Under the pieces are notes generated by a model, which saw nothing but the letters and a program-made list of their open reading frames with translations, was not told where the DNA came from and made no database searches. A stretch of 64,000 nucleotides of DNA from Asterias amurensis (Eukaryota > Echinodermata > Asteroidea > Forcipulatida > Asteriidae): contig NC_092648.1 in the NCBI RefSeq assembly GCF_032118995.1, positions 19,496,450 through 19,560,449 on the forward strand, read 5' to 3'. Position numbers and translations under genes: made by a program. Positions 22,879-34,239 of this stretch are shown here, piece by piece; the first letter of the stretch is position 1, and each line of letters opens with the position of its first letter.

Positions 22879-24382
22879 CTAAAGTTGTTGTGTGGTCCCC
22901 CTGGCTCGCTCCTGAGTATTCAAGAATGCTAAATTAGAGGACCGTCTTCTAGAAGTGCAGTTCTTTCGCCTCCACGTTCGGAATCTGACTCTAGTCTGCT
23001 GGATGTGGTTTTTGTGCCACCGAAAAATAACCTTAAAGACGGTGGAGACAATACCAAGACAGAGGAAGCAGTACACGGTTGTGCCACCTTTGTAGCACCA
23101 GTCTAATAATACTGAGTCTTTGTATCTATGAAGGCTAACCTTCACGTCTCCGAAGCCGACTGTACTCATCCCTGTGAAGCTGAAGTATTGTGCCTTGACC
23201 CAGTTCCACCCCTCTGTCCTGGTGTAAATCAACGTTGGCAGCGTCACCACAATCGACCAGAATACCAATATAATGACGAAGAGACGGGCAGCGTTCACTA
23301 GGAGAGCAAGTCGGAGACGCCTTCGGAAAACTCCGTCGAGTTTATCGGCTAGGATGAGTGCCGCGTCCCCTACGGCTGCGAGCATGAAGCCGCAGAGTGG
23401 TACGCCGAAGAGAGCGTATACAATACAAGCAAGACGCCCTTTGGAGGTGCGGGGTGTCAGCGTGCCATGACCTTTAAAAAAGGAATATGAAACAGTTTCG
23501 TATTTATTCATTCGCATCTTCTTGTTATCATTTCGTTGAAGACACACTAGATCTATATGTGGAAATTGTTGGCTATAAAGCAGCGCTATGAAATTGGGTC
23601 AGGTGCGTTTTAAGAGTGTAATGTCTGCCCCGCACAATAGGACTTTATAAAAAGTATTGACATCAGAAAGATATGGAAAGGTTTGCGGTAAAACCATGTA
23701 TGACTATCTCCAATGAGTTGGGGTGGTTCTGAAAACAACCGTTGGTTTCAACTCGACGTTTCGATCAGTATGCTCTGATTGTCTTCTGGAGAAAAGGAGG
23801 AAGTTTTCTCCAGAAGACGATCAGAGCATACTGATCGAAACGTCGAGTTGAAACCAACGGTTTTTTTTTCAGAACCACCCCAACTCATTAGAGATAGAAG
23901 TCATTATACATGATGTTACCACAAACCTTTCCATATCGTATTTCCACCATGCAAAGTTTCAAATCCTACTTATACATCAGAAAGCCTTTACTAGAGTGAA
24001 AGAGAAAGTGTGATGCTATTCTGGACACCATTAGAGTTTCTAAATGCTCACCTATGGTAGTAACAATTTCGGAGGTAAAGACCAACGCATTGGTCATTGA
24101 CCATTCGTCTTGAACCCCCTTCGAGGGGTCTACATCAAAGTTGAACACACCATTTGCCTGGGCGTGCCGTCCATGGTTTTCCAAGAACGTCAACACACTG
24201 TCTCTGGTTACTCCACACGAAGAGTATTCGCGGGCAAAGTCTGCGACTGCCTTGTTGAAATCTGCCCGTGCCTCCTGCTGCGTCGCAAGGTACCCTTTCT
24301 CTATTGCGATGAAAGCCAACGCACCGAGACACAGGTAAGTGATCCAACACACAAACAGAAGGAGTGTCTTCTTGCAGCCCAT
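22879..24382 (-). CDS. Two-pore-domain potassium channel, array member 2, with an atypical GHG filter
   Basis: Coding exons 24,382-24,052 and 23,471-22,879 total 924 nt (307 aa plus stop); the intron is 580 bp and GT-AG. Topology: M1 (TLLLFVCWITYLCLGALAFI), cap with Cys (SSCGV), P1, M2, M3, P2 (STVGFGD), M4, and a very Arg-rich C-tail. The first filter reads TTIGHG (residues 108-113): the Tyr of GYG is His, read directly from GGT CAT GGC at the start of exon 2. GT-AG rules fix that splice junction at the shared intron site, so the His is not an artefact of exon choice. Unlike members 1, 3 and 4, I see no N-glycosylation sequon in the cap. The intron contains a large foldback element. Confidence 0.93.
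23580..23603 (+). mobile_element. Fragment of a family F end
   Basis: GCTATGAAATTGGGTCA matches the right terminal repeat of the copy at 17,284-17,470. It abuts the large palindrome on its right. Confidence 0.5.
23634..23950. mobile_element. Large foldback element in intron 1 of K2P member 2
   Basis: Core arms of about 80 bp (23,713-23,795 and 23,806-23,889) are almost exact complements: TTTCAACTCGACGTTTCGAT / ATCGAAACGTCGAGTTGAAA and CTTCTGGAGAAAA / TTTTCTCCAGAAG. More diverged outer arms (GATATGGAAAGGTTTG near 23,669 against CAAACCTTTCCATATC near 23,922) extend the pairing. It has no coding capacity. A second, partial copy of the left flank lies at 24,918-25,001. Confidence 0.85.
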
Positions 24383-24917
24383 GATAGTCTTCGTTTAAAA
24401 ACTTTATGAAAGTGTAGCTATATTTAGTAAAAGTTCCCGACTGGCCTAGCTCCCCATAGCTCAACGTCATCAGCAATGCGGGAACTCGTTCCTTTTTATC
24501 AATTTTGTTTCCGGTTTGATTTCATTATGGTGTACCTACATCATGTACAAAATGTACAAATTGATATGTACGTGTTGGCCCATCCTTCCGGACTCCGTGC
24601 TTGTTGTTGTTGTTCTCTGCCGAGCTGAAATCTGAAGATCACCGACTTTAGTTTTCGAAGAGTATGTTTATCATTCCTTTACTTCCCATCCAAGTTTCAA
24701 CCAGTATTATTTGACTACAGCAAAAACTACGTTTAGACCCGTTCCTTCACTCACAATGTCATAAATATTATTCCATCATGCTGGTCTGTCCGCTTATGTA
24801 CAATATCGTAAATTCTCATAACAGTCGATTAATTTATGCAGCCGGTATCCTGTTGTTAATCCAATTACGTCACACGACCCCGCATCTGTAATTCACCCAA
24901 AGTTGTCGCTATTTCCA

Positions 24918-25001
24918 GCACAATAGGACTTTATAAAAAGTATTGACATCAGAAAGATATGGAAAGGTTTGCGGTAACACCATGTATAACTATCTCCAAT
25001 G
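24918..25001 (+). mobile_element. Partial copy of the 23.6-kb foldback element
   Basis: AATAGGACTTTATAAAAAGT through TATGGAAAGGTTTGCGGTAA and ATCTCCAATG repeats 23,636-23,716 almost base for base. It then stops where a family B MITE begins. Either the family B insertion split this copy, or recombination removed the rest. Confidence 0.75.
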
Positions 25002-25003
25002 GA

Positions 25004-25322
25004 CAGCCCTTGGACACTTTCGGTAAAAAAACACCAAAGTTTACAAATAATTTACAGGGTTTACAGAAGGTAATGGTGAAATAATTCTCTTGAAATATCA
25101 CTCCATGAAAAGCTTTAGTTTTTCACGGATTTATTGTAAACGCATGTCATGACACGGCGAAACGTGTGGAAACAAGGGTGGGTTTTCCCGTTATTTTCTC
25201 CCGACTCCGATGACCGATAGAGCCTCAATTTTCACAGGTTTGTTATTTTATGTATAAATTGTGATACACGAAGTGTGGGCCTTGAACATTACTGTTTACC
25301 GAAAGTGTCCAATGGCTTTAAG
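25004..25322 (-). mobile_element. MITE family B, copy 1
   Basis: Ends CCCTTGGACACTTTCGGTAA and TTACCGAAAGTGTCCAATGG are inverted. Between them lie the family's TTTCACAGGTTTGTTATTTT and GATACACGAAGTGTGGGCCT blocks, in minus orientation relative to the copy at 34,240. Confidence 0.85.
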
Positions 25323-26554
25323 CAGACAATTACTTACAACATTTCTTCTGCAACATTTCCGTTGATCTTAAATAAGTAGGATACCAGTCCACAAATGACC
25401 ACATTATGACATGGTATTTTGGCTTATAACCCTTATTCTGGTAAATGATATTATGTGCATATAGCTCTTTTTACGAAATTCGGAGCCAAGTATTATTGCG
25501 GGTGTACCGAAACACATCAACACTTGTAACTAATTTGAATGGATACCAGTGGTTTGTATTGGTGTTGTTTTATTTTACGGTTGATTGGACAGACTATGCA
25601 ACTCGCCATAAACTATAGAGGTACCTGCATTATACGGTATAAAAATATCACGCATACTACTCATACTTTTGTACTATTATTATATTCTTTAATTCTACAT
25701 TGGTTGGCTCACGATATTCATGGTCACTCCGTCAACACTCTGACATTGAATGTCTGAACTCGGCTGGAGTGCGACAAAACCTTTTAACTTAATGGGTATT
25801 TTAACCTGCTGCCCTGAACGGCTCATAAAAGATAATGCCATGAAAACCGTGTCGATGGTTGTTTATGTTCTATATGCCGTGAAAATTAAATTAATAATCA
25901 GTTTAATTTCTGTTTACTGTTTGAAAAGGTCCGATTAATCCCATGAAATGCCTCCTAATTTTCATTAATTTCAATCAGAGACATAGAAAATATAACATGC
26001 CGCCGAAGCCTGAACCTTCAGGAACAGTCTAAAACCAAATTTGGTTGCGACTTTTGCGACTTTGGAAATGATTCAATTTTTAAGTTGTACACCCCTATGA
26101 GAAACGCCTGTTTTGACTCAACCACCTGTAACGACTCGTGCGTGTGTCAGCGGTCATATTTCTCTGTTCAGCACCACAGAAAGACCACCACTTTTCAGTA
26201 CCGCTTTTAGAAACCCTTATGAAAACACACTTTGCATCGCAAAAATTTGTTCACAAACTGTTTCTTTGATATGCCTAGGTTTAATTGAAGAAAAAAAATG
26301 AACAAAACGCATATTAGTAGTTATTAAACTCTTGCCGACCAATCACGATTCAGGACTATGATGACGTCATAGACCTTTAAAACCATGACCATCAAATTCT
26401 ACGTATCAGAAAACCCCATACAACCAACTTTCCATCATTAACATGTTGAAATATAATTTTCATCAAAAATATGTTGAGATATAATTTTAGCGCACTTTAA
26501 TTCAATTCTGGCCCACTGTGCCCGGTTCCTCCTGTAGGAATTGTTTGCCTCCTT
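25323..26554. other. Intergenic, no gene seen
   Basis: AT-rich DNA with only short open frames of no recognisable content. A TGACGTCA word lies near 26,361. Two diverged direct copies of ATGTTGAAATATAATTTT lie near 26,443 and 26,470. Confidence 0.3.
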
Positions 26555-26609
26555 TTAAAATCGTTCCGTTACGGAATACGGGCAACCGTTTGGTGACGAT
26601 GCAGCAACG

Positions 26610-26690
26610 TATGGCATTTCGTTTCCGTGTGACGTAAGAACTCGCATCGCATTCATTCGCAGGAAGTATGAACCGGGCTTTACAATACGA
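26610..26690 (+). mobile_element. Half copy of MITE family I
   Basis: TCATTCGCAGGAAGTATGAA followed by CCGGGCTTTA matches the right end of the complete copy at 27,951-28,103. The left half is not recognisable. Confidence 0.6.
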
Positions 26691-26879
26691 ACATCCAAAA
26701 TTACATATAGAAGAACCGTTTTGTTTATACCATTACAAACATCCACACAGCTGAATAATAATGTACTAAACGTTAGTACTCAGCCACATGTTATGTTTCA
26801 TTTAATATTCTGGTTGTGGAACCATGGACTCACAGAAAGGCAAACTTTTAAATCACTGTGATAGCCGAGAGCCCAATGG

Positions 26880-27060
26880 AGAAAAGATGAGGAAGGAAGT
26901 ATCAGTTTTGTATATGGTATAGGAAAATCACAGGAAACTATTTCAAGGAAAACACCGGGTACTGAAAGCCCAAATCACATGCCCCAGCTAGATTCGAACC
27001 AGGGCCCTCTATAGAAGTGGAAGGCAAGTGAAGATACCACTAAAGTCAATCGAACCATCC
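26880..27060 (-). mobile_element. tRNA-derived SINE
   Basis: On the minus strand a B box GGTTCGAATC (26,991-27,000) follows a tRNA-like head. The body, GGGGCATGTGATTTGGGCTT then TTTTCCTTGAAATAG, resembles the SINE at 14,895-15,275. Confidence 0.6.
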
Positions 27061-27950
27061 GTTCTACTTTATCACTTTGTATTTTCATTTCAACGACATA
27101 GATAATACTATACTCTTCGGACAGCGGTATGAGATAGTAAAGGCCGATTCGGTTGACAAGAGTGTTGAAAACTAGCTCTTGGTCACGACTCTTAAAAACT
27201 TGTATTTTCTAATAATCTTGTAATATTTACAAGGCATAGTTGTTCTTTCTCTCAACCCTTTCAACTCGAGCCTTTGTAAAATCAGTCACCGTTGACCGAT
27301 ACAATAAATAAACATAATCTGAAATCGAAGAGCGGCCGAAATTTTCCCCATAAACCTAAACATCTCGTACAAAATCAGATTTGATGGTAGCCATACATGC
27401 AAGCTTTATCTATACCGGTTTTATGAGACGTAAACAACGTTGTATATTTTAATTGGCACTTGTTACGCAATCAATCATCTTTCAAGCAACACTCCTGGTT
27501 TTGACGTACTTAGTACGAGCCACACCCACTTTACACAAACTTGCTCTATAACCAGAAGAGGCGTAGAAAATGCATTGAGAAATAGGGTCTTTTTGGACTC
27601 GCCTTGCTTAGTAACGCTTTGCAGAGTCTCATGGTATTGTCAAGACAGGTGAATCGGTTTCTGACAAAATGCAACAATGCAACAAATAATTTGTTGTAAA
27701 ATCACGTTTCGGTGTCCTGAGAAAATCTGTCTGCGGAGATTCTGTCCCATGCAAAACTAATATGGTCTGAAGGAGGAGGGTTCAACAGAGGGCGTTATCA
27801 AAACAAATTTGTACACAATTTGCCGTATTGAGGGATGGGCAGAATATCCGGGGGAATCTCCTACCACACCCGGCAAAACGACAGGGTTTGCGTGTGTGTG
27901 GCGTATTGACTAAATTTGATTAGTTTAACCGCAATTCATTATGCTAAGTG
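27061..27950. other. Intergenic, no gene seen
   Basis: No conserved frame, RNA gene or clear repeat structure recognised. Confidence 0.3.
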
Positions 27951-28103
27951 TAAAGTCCGGTTCATATTTCCTGTGAATGCGATTGCGAAACGAATGTTGA
28001 CGAAAGTCGCACTGTATCGCAGCGAAAGAGGAGTTGTGACGTCCCATTCACATCAAATTCGCATTGCATTCGCATTCGCAGGAAGTATGAACCGGGCTTT
28101 AGA
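27951..28103. mobile_element. MITE (family I)
   Basis: About 153 bp bounded by TAAAGTCCGGTTCATATTTC and GAAGTATGAACCGGGCTTTA, continuing inward as CTGTGAATGCGA / TCGCATTCGCAG. The interior is non-coding with several GCGA words. Confidence 0.8.
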
Positions 28104-29222
28104 ATTTAAGAAATATGGTTGAAGTACGATAAAACCATACAATTAATGCAATAGTGAAAACATTTCGCCTATTTTTCCCTTAAATATAGGGCAACTAAAA
28201 AACAAAACATGAATAGATTATGTAAGCAAATTAGAAAAAATTTCGTTCTCACGAAATTATTTCTTTTAACGGAACGAAAGTTTATTCCTTTATATTTCTT
28301 ATTTTTAACATTTAAGGGCTTTGCTCATTTAAGTTCTCCTTTTGAACAACATTTCTGACGAAATTTATCAGGCCAGACCGACGCAATTATTTTTTCTTTA
28401 CTGAGATCGTTAACAAGCACTGAACTTTTTAATTAAAACAAACCCCTCAATAGTCATTGGGAGTAGAAACCAGACAAAGATATCCTGAAATAAAAACACT
28501 GCCATATCGTTGTAATTGTGTAAAGTGACTGGTAGCATACTTTGGGTCATTGCACTGCAATAAAACTGAAAAGGCGCTGGTATTATACGTCACGATGGGT
28601 TTATCTAGAGGACTCTTGAGGGCGTCTCGTTAAAAATTGAATTGTATTTAAAGGGCATTCAATGACACCCTATGATGATATCAGTTATGCCACACCAATC
28701 AGTTATAATAAGCCGAAATATTTACATTTGTAAATAATGTGTCTAGCGACAGACTTTGAGAAAGACCATAAACACCCAATGCACATAGGGTGTCAGAAGT
28801 AATAATTTAAAATTCCTCACGAAACCTGTTATTTACAAAAATTAATTATGCTTGATTGCTCGTCGGTTGCATGACTGCTTGGTTGCGCACTTACTTAACT
28901 TAGAAGACAGTCACAACTAGTTTGTGCGAGTGAAACAATCGCTCACTCTCGTTCTTATCCGTTTGCACGAGTGAAGTTTTAGACTGGTCCCTTGTCTTCA
29001 CCCACAGCATACATGTAATACAGTACATGTACATGTTCATGCATGAAATTCCTGCAAAATTAATAATATCAATGGTACACCCGTACCACGTGACCGTCAG
29101 GATCTTGGCTTAGGCTCACGAGCCTCGAAATGTGATGTCAGAGGTTCAAGTTATATTAGACTGAGTAAAAAGGCCAACAATAAGCACCAAACAACTTTGA
29201 AGGTGCTGTTGTAGTAGAAAGC
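28104..29222. other. Intergenic, no gene seen
   Basis: AT-rich sequence with no recognisable coding or RNA gene. A cluster of ACATGT words lies near 29,010-29,042. Confidence 0.3.
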
Positions 29223-29223
29223 T

Positions 29224-29555
29224 TAAAGGAACACGTTGCCTTAGATCGGTCGAGTTGGTCTATAAAAAGCGTATGGTTAGAAAGATGTTGTAAAAGTAGA
29301 ATACAATGATCCACACAAATATGCCTCGAAATTGCACGGTTTTCCTTTTACCTCGTCGACTAGCATGGTCGGCCATTTATGGGATTCAAATTTTTGACTC
29401 CCATAGATGGCCGATCATGTTAGTTCGCAAAGGAAAAGGAAAACCACGCAATTTCGAGGCAAATTTGTGTGGATCATTGTATTATACTTTTAAAACATCT
29501 TTCCAATCGTTTTTTATAGACCAACTCGTCCGATCCAAGGCAACGTGTTCCTTTA
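29224..29555. mobile_element. Foldback MITE (family C)
   Basis: Almost the whole 330 bp is an inverted repeat around a short loop near 29,390. Outer ends are TAAAGGAACACGTTGCCTTA and CAAGGCAACGTGTTCCTTTA; inner arms include ATGGTCGGCCATTTATGGGA and its near complement. A deleted relative lies at 51,131-51,287. Confidence 0.85.
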
Positions 29556-29616
29556 ATACACAGCTCTGAAAAAAAGCTGATCAAGGGCTCAATTTACAAT
29601 TAGCTAAGATTGATAT

Positions 29617-29770
29617 TGAAGACACTGGACACTATTGGTAAATGTCAAAGTCCAGTCTTCTCACTCGTTGTATCTCAACATATGCATAAAATAACAAACC
29701 TGTGAAAATTTGAGCTCAATCGGTCGTCGAAGTTGCGAGATAATAATGAAAGAAAAAACACCCTTGTCAC
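29617..29770 (+). mobile_element. MITE family A, copy 2 (left half only)
   Basis: Starts GACACTGGACACTATTGGTA, keeps the CAGTCTTCTCAC and CAACATATGCATAAAATAAC blocks, and breaks off after ACACCCTTGTCAC, before the central hairpin. Confidence 0.8.
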
Positions 29771-31100
29771 CTTAGTAAGCAAAGTGCGACGGCACAATAC
29801 AATCCACTAAGGTGCTGCTAACAACTCATTATTTTTTAGATGAATCTAAGTGCCTTATGAAGTCTCAAAGTGTGACGTCATGACTGCGCATGGGGCCACA
29901 GTGGGGGTGGGTGTGGGGGGGGGGGGGTACAGGAGTGTCAGTCCCTCGAACTATGTACAAAAACGCTGACAAAACTATAATCACCTCCGACCAGTCAATA
30001 CAAACTCAGGATAGAAACTTTTACGTTTATCCAATGAACTGTCTGTCTTTGCCCTTGCGGATAAAGACAGACGCCCAGTCTAGTGTCCTGTGGTCTCACA
30101 ATGTTAAGTATTGGGTTTAGCGTAGTACATGGATGACAGGTGCACATGTGCGCACCAGAAAAGGAAAACCAGTCAACAGTACTCGCCCCATCTGAAAGTA
30201 AATAAGTACACGTGAAACCGAGAACAAAAGCCAGAACCATTTTACATTTGTATCAATAACACATCTGTATTTCTGTTTGGCACCATTTTATTGAAAAAAA
30301 AAAACAGTTTTCGAAAAGTATGATCACGTTACTGTATTAATTTAAAAAATACATGAATAAATATTGATATACTACACAAAATAAGAGATAACAGACGAGT
30401 GTTGTTTAAATTATGAGAGATCACGATTGATAGTTTATACAAAATTAAACCCGATGTAAATAAAATAACAAGGGCATGCAGGAAGATGAAACATACTAAT
30501 TTTTGTAGACTGGCACCATTTTATATTTGTCCCCTATACACTCTCTGGAAATTGGTTTGCAAGTTTTGTTGTGAAATTTCATAATAGCATTACATTTATA
30601 TTATCACTTTGGTGTTGAAATACAGCAAAATAACGAGGGGAACTTTTTGCTGTTTTTTTGTTAGATAATCTTCATAATGATTAAATGAACATTAACTGAG
30701 CACTTTAAATTATTATTCTATTCCTAACTTAAATGTTGAAGACAAAAATCACAGTACGAGCCCCCAAACCCCGATTACACTGGGGGTAAAACTAATAGAA
30801 TTGATCAAAATTATGAAATAGTGTAATGCATAATAATATTAACATAATATATGATTTGAGGCATTGCATGGTGAGGTATCAATATATATTTCAATGCGGT
30901 AACACCATGTGTGTATCTACTTGCCAGGTAGAGTTTGTTCTTAGAGAACTGTCTTTCTATCTTCTACTACCGCGTAGTAGATGTATCGGATGTTCGGGAG
31001 ACTTCTACGTTCTTAAGGTTAGCATAATGACATTGAAAACCAACAGCTTCAGTCAGCTTTTATGGCATAATAACAATCACTTGTTCTAATATTAGCAACT
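29771..31100. other. Intergenic, no gene seen
   Basis: Contains a G run near 29,915-29,928 and AT-rich DNA. No gene recognised. The 3' UTR of K2P member 3 would lie to the right of it on the minus strand. Confidence 0.3.
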
Positions 31101-31103
31101 TTA

Positions 31104-31428
31104 ACAATAAAGTCTGAATGGACTTTAACTCCAGTGCCCTTCTCGCTGGGCCAATAACATTCCTTGAGTCTTTCTTAGCTCCCTGCTTGGGAGTATACGT
31201 CCATGAGCTGCCATGGCGCTCCAATTCCAAGGCTTTTTCATTCACAATATTAACCTCTACCCTCGCAGGTACCCATTTAAGCCCATGGGGCAAAGAGCAG
31301 CAGTTTTACTAACTGTAAAAGATCTTGCCCAATGACACAAGTGTCATGGCCGGGATTCGAACCCACACTCCAAAAATCAGAACTTGAATTTGACGCTCTA
31401 AAAACCACCGGCCACGGCACCCTTCAAT
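31104..31428 (-). mobile_element. SINE, copy 2 of the family at 14,066-14,352
   Basis: The minus strand shows a clear tRNA-like head: GTGGCCGGTGG (A-box region) and B box GGGTTCGAATC (31,354-31,364). GGGCAAGATCTTTTACAG follows, then a body with GTTAATATTGTGAATGAAAA, CATGGCAGCTCATGG and GTATACTCCC. It lies just 3' of K2P member 3. Confidence 0.8.
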
Positions 31429-31471
31429 GACCGTAAAATTTCCAGTTCAAAATTTAGTTTGTTTTCCTGAT

Positions 31472-33131
31472 TTAGAATTCATGCTCGCTTACAGTTGCAT
31501 TGGTCTCTTCCTCTATGAGCGAGGCATTGTTCGACCAATGGCCCGAGTCATAGTCAGCCAGGTTTAGACCCATGACTTGTGTGTAAGACATTGTGAAGAC
31601 AGAGGAGCGACGTCGGTTCGTCTCCATTGCATCCATGGCCATTGCAGTGTCCATATGATCATCTTCTTCCGAGTTCTCATGAATCACAGCCAAGTCGTTG
31701 CTTGTTCTGAGCTGGACACCGCTACCCACCGAAGAGGACACCTCGGGATGTGCACCGAGGGAGTAGCTTCCATACCGTCCGCCCCTCTGCAAGAACCGAC
31801 GGGTTGTCGCACCAGCCCGCTTCAATCGCACCCGTTGAGCCCGCCATACTCCTTTGTAAACAATTGATATTACACTGAGACCGATGAGGAAAATCAGCAG
31901 TATACCCAGCTTGTAGATCCAGTCTTGCTGTGTCGTCAGTGGTTTACTCTGTTCGATCCCAAAGGTGAAATCTCCGAAGCCGATGGTGCTCATTGAGATG
32001 AAACTGAAATACAGGGCATGACCGAAGTTCCAGTGTTCGGTTGCCACGAACACCAGAGACGGCAGAGCAATAGTAACCGTCCATAGAACGATACAGGTTA
32101 CCAGACCACCTATCACCAGACGTGATTTCTTGGCGTGGATGCAGATGAGGGATTTATCGAAGAGTCGTTTAGAGTGGTGCCAGAGACTCTGGAAGGTATC
32201 GCCGACTACGGATAGCATGAAGTAACACATTGGGATGCCAAATATAGCGTAAATTATGCAGAAGACTTGTCCACCAACTGTTCTAGGAACCAACCGGCCA
32301 TATCCTGTGAAACAACAGAGATTACACAAAATGTATGTTTTAAATAAGCATGGTTGCCAATGGAAGACTAATTTGAAATATTGCATGACAAAGAAAAATA
32401 GCGACTCTGCTAAGCTTTGATGAAATTCATAATATTCTGATGAGCATTTAATTCATGTTTATACCTTAGAGGAAATGGTCCTGACACCCGATAAATACTT
32501 CGAACAGGAAAACTGTCATCGTTACTTTGTTTAAAAAGAAGAAAGTTTAAACATCAGTGCCTAAACTGATAAGTTTCCAATAGTCATCAGTTTCAGATTG
32601 GTTTTTACTTTCGAAACCAATAATGTGTTTCTACATTCCACTGCAGAAAAACTGTCATCATTACATAGAAGAAACTATAAGTTTAAATTATCAGTGCCCA
32701 AACAAATAGGTTTCCAAATATAGTCATCAGTCTCAGGTTGTTTTTTTTTACTCTCGAAACCAATGTTTCTCAATTCCACTGCAAACACCACACAGTTGTC
32801 AAAACTTACCAATGGTCGTGACAATCGTGGAAGCAAACACAAATGAATTCGGCATGGTCCAGACGTTGGAAACCCCTTCATTTAATATAGTCTTCGGGCG
32901 GAGCAGCCCCTCGGCCCTTACCACGTTGACGTGTTTGAGTATAACTGTAAGATTATCTACAGACATCCCACACGCCGAGTTATTCTGAACGAACAGCCGC
33001 AGAAAGTCGAAGTATTCATCCCTCACGGTCACTTCGTGTGGTCCCTCAATCTTAAGGAAGACAGAGGACCCGATGAATATGTAGCCAAGGAAGACTGGTA
33101 AAAGTACGAGGGATTTAATCCATGGTTTCAT
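31472..33131 (-). CDS. Two-pore-domain potassium channel, array member 3
   Basis: Coding exons 33,131-32,810 and 32,304-31,472 total 1,155 nt (384 aa plus stop); the intron is 505 bp and GT-AG. Topology: M1 (LVLLPVFLGYIFIGSSVFL), cap with Cys (SACG) and sequons NNS and NLT, P1 filter TTIGYG (105-110), M2, M3, P2 (STIGFGD), M4. Its cytoplasmic tail is about 130 residues, the longest of the four. The tail has an Arg-rich start, an acidic patch (ENSEEDD) and RRRSSVF, which fits a basophilic-kinase site. Both filters are canonical. The intron splits the first filter Gly codon at the same base as in its neighbours. The subfamily is not assigned. Confidence 0.95.
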
Positions 33132-33626
33132 CTTTTATATAAAGTGGGTACACTATTCAAAACCACATGATCACAGTTGAAACGCACTCTGACCGTTTAT
33201 TACATGGGTGTGATGATTTTGTCGCTCAAGTTGATAATAATATTCAGATACTGAATTGTTTCAATAGTCAATAAAAAAAAATCTGTGAAATGTGCTGGTT
33301 ATAAATTTGTTTGGAGACACTCTGATTATACCTTTGTCTGTATATATGCTGCTGTTTGAGAAAAAGGGTTTTCAAGGTTAGATAGGATTTGACACTACCT
33401 CAAGGAAAGTGCAAACATGTAAAAAGAATTTTTATACTATTATCATTCAACCGTGACATAAATTCATCTGTAATGTAATGGAGTCCGAGGAGATATAAGT
33501 TGTTTTTTACAGTTATATATATAAAAATAGTGTGAATGAAAGTTTTTTTGTCTTTTCTTTTTTTTTTCACTTACCACTTAATGAATGTGTATTCTTGTCC
33601 TGTTTGTTTTTGTCTGACTGTAATTA
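33132..33626. other. Upstream region of K2P member 3
   Basis: No other gene is seen. AT-rich, with poly-T and poly-A tracts. The promoter of member 3 should lie here, but I can name no specific element. Confidence 0.3.
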
Positions 33627-33728
33627 CTCATGGGAGATAGTGGGGTGCCATCCACCTTTAGACTCGTTACTTATTTTCTCATGGGAGATAGTGGGGTGCC
33701 ATCCACCTTTAGACTCGTTACTTATTTT
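33627..33728 (+). repeat. Perfect two-copy 51-bp tandem duplication
   Basis: CTCATGGGAGATAGTGGGGT and the following bases through TAGACTCGTTACTTATTT occur twice head to tail with no visible mismatch, which implies a recent duplication or an assembly or replication slip. Confidence 0.9.
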
Positions 33729-33783
33729 TCCAAACACACTTCTTTTCATTTCCATATTTTCCTCTTATTTGTTTATAATTAGT

Positions 33784-34170
33784 TTAAAGGCAGTGGACAC
33801 TATTTTTAATTGTCAAAGACTTGCCTTCACAGTTAGTGTATCTCAACATATGCATAAAATAACTAACATGTGAAAATTTGAGCTCAGTTGGTCATCGAAC
33901 TTGCAAGATAATAATGAAAGAAGAAAAAAAAACTTGTCACGCGAAGTTATGGCGTTTTATATGGTTGATTTCGAGACCTCAAGTTCTAAATCTGAGGTCT
34001 CGAAATCAAATTCGTGGAAAATTACTTCTTTCTCGACAACTATGGCACTTCAGAAGGAGCCGTTTCTCACAATGTTTTATACCGTCAACCTCTCCACATT
34101 ACTCGTCACCAAGAAATGTCTTATGCTAATAATTTATTTGAGTAATTACCAATAGTGTTCACTGCCTTTA
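33784..34170 (+). mobile_element. MITE family A, copy 3 (full length)
   Basis: Ends TTTAAAGGCAGTGGACACTA and AGTGTTCACTGCCTTTA, with the central hairpin GATTTCGAGACCTCA / TGAGGTCTCGAAATC near 33,967-34,009. Non-coding. Confidence 0.9.
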
Positions 34171-34239
34171 ATGATTCAAATTGTTCCCTTTGAGCAGCAA
34201 TATAATTTTTTCTGTATATATTTTATAGGGCCTATACCA

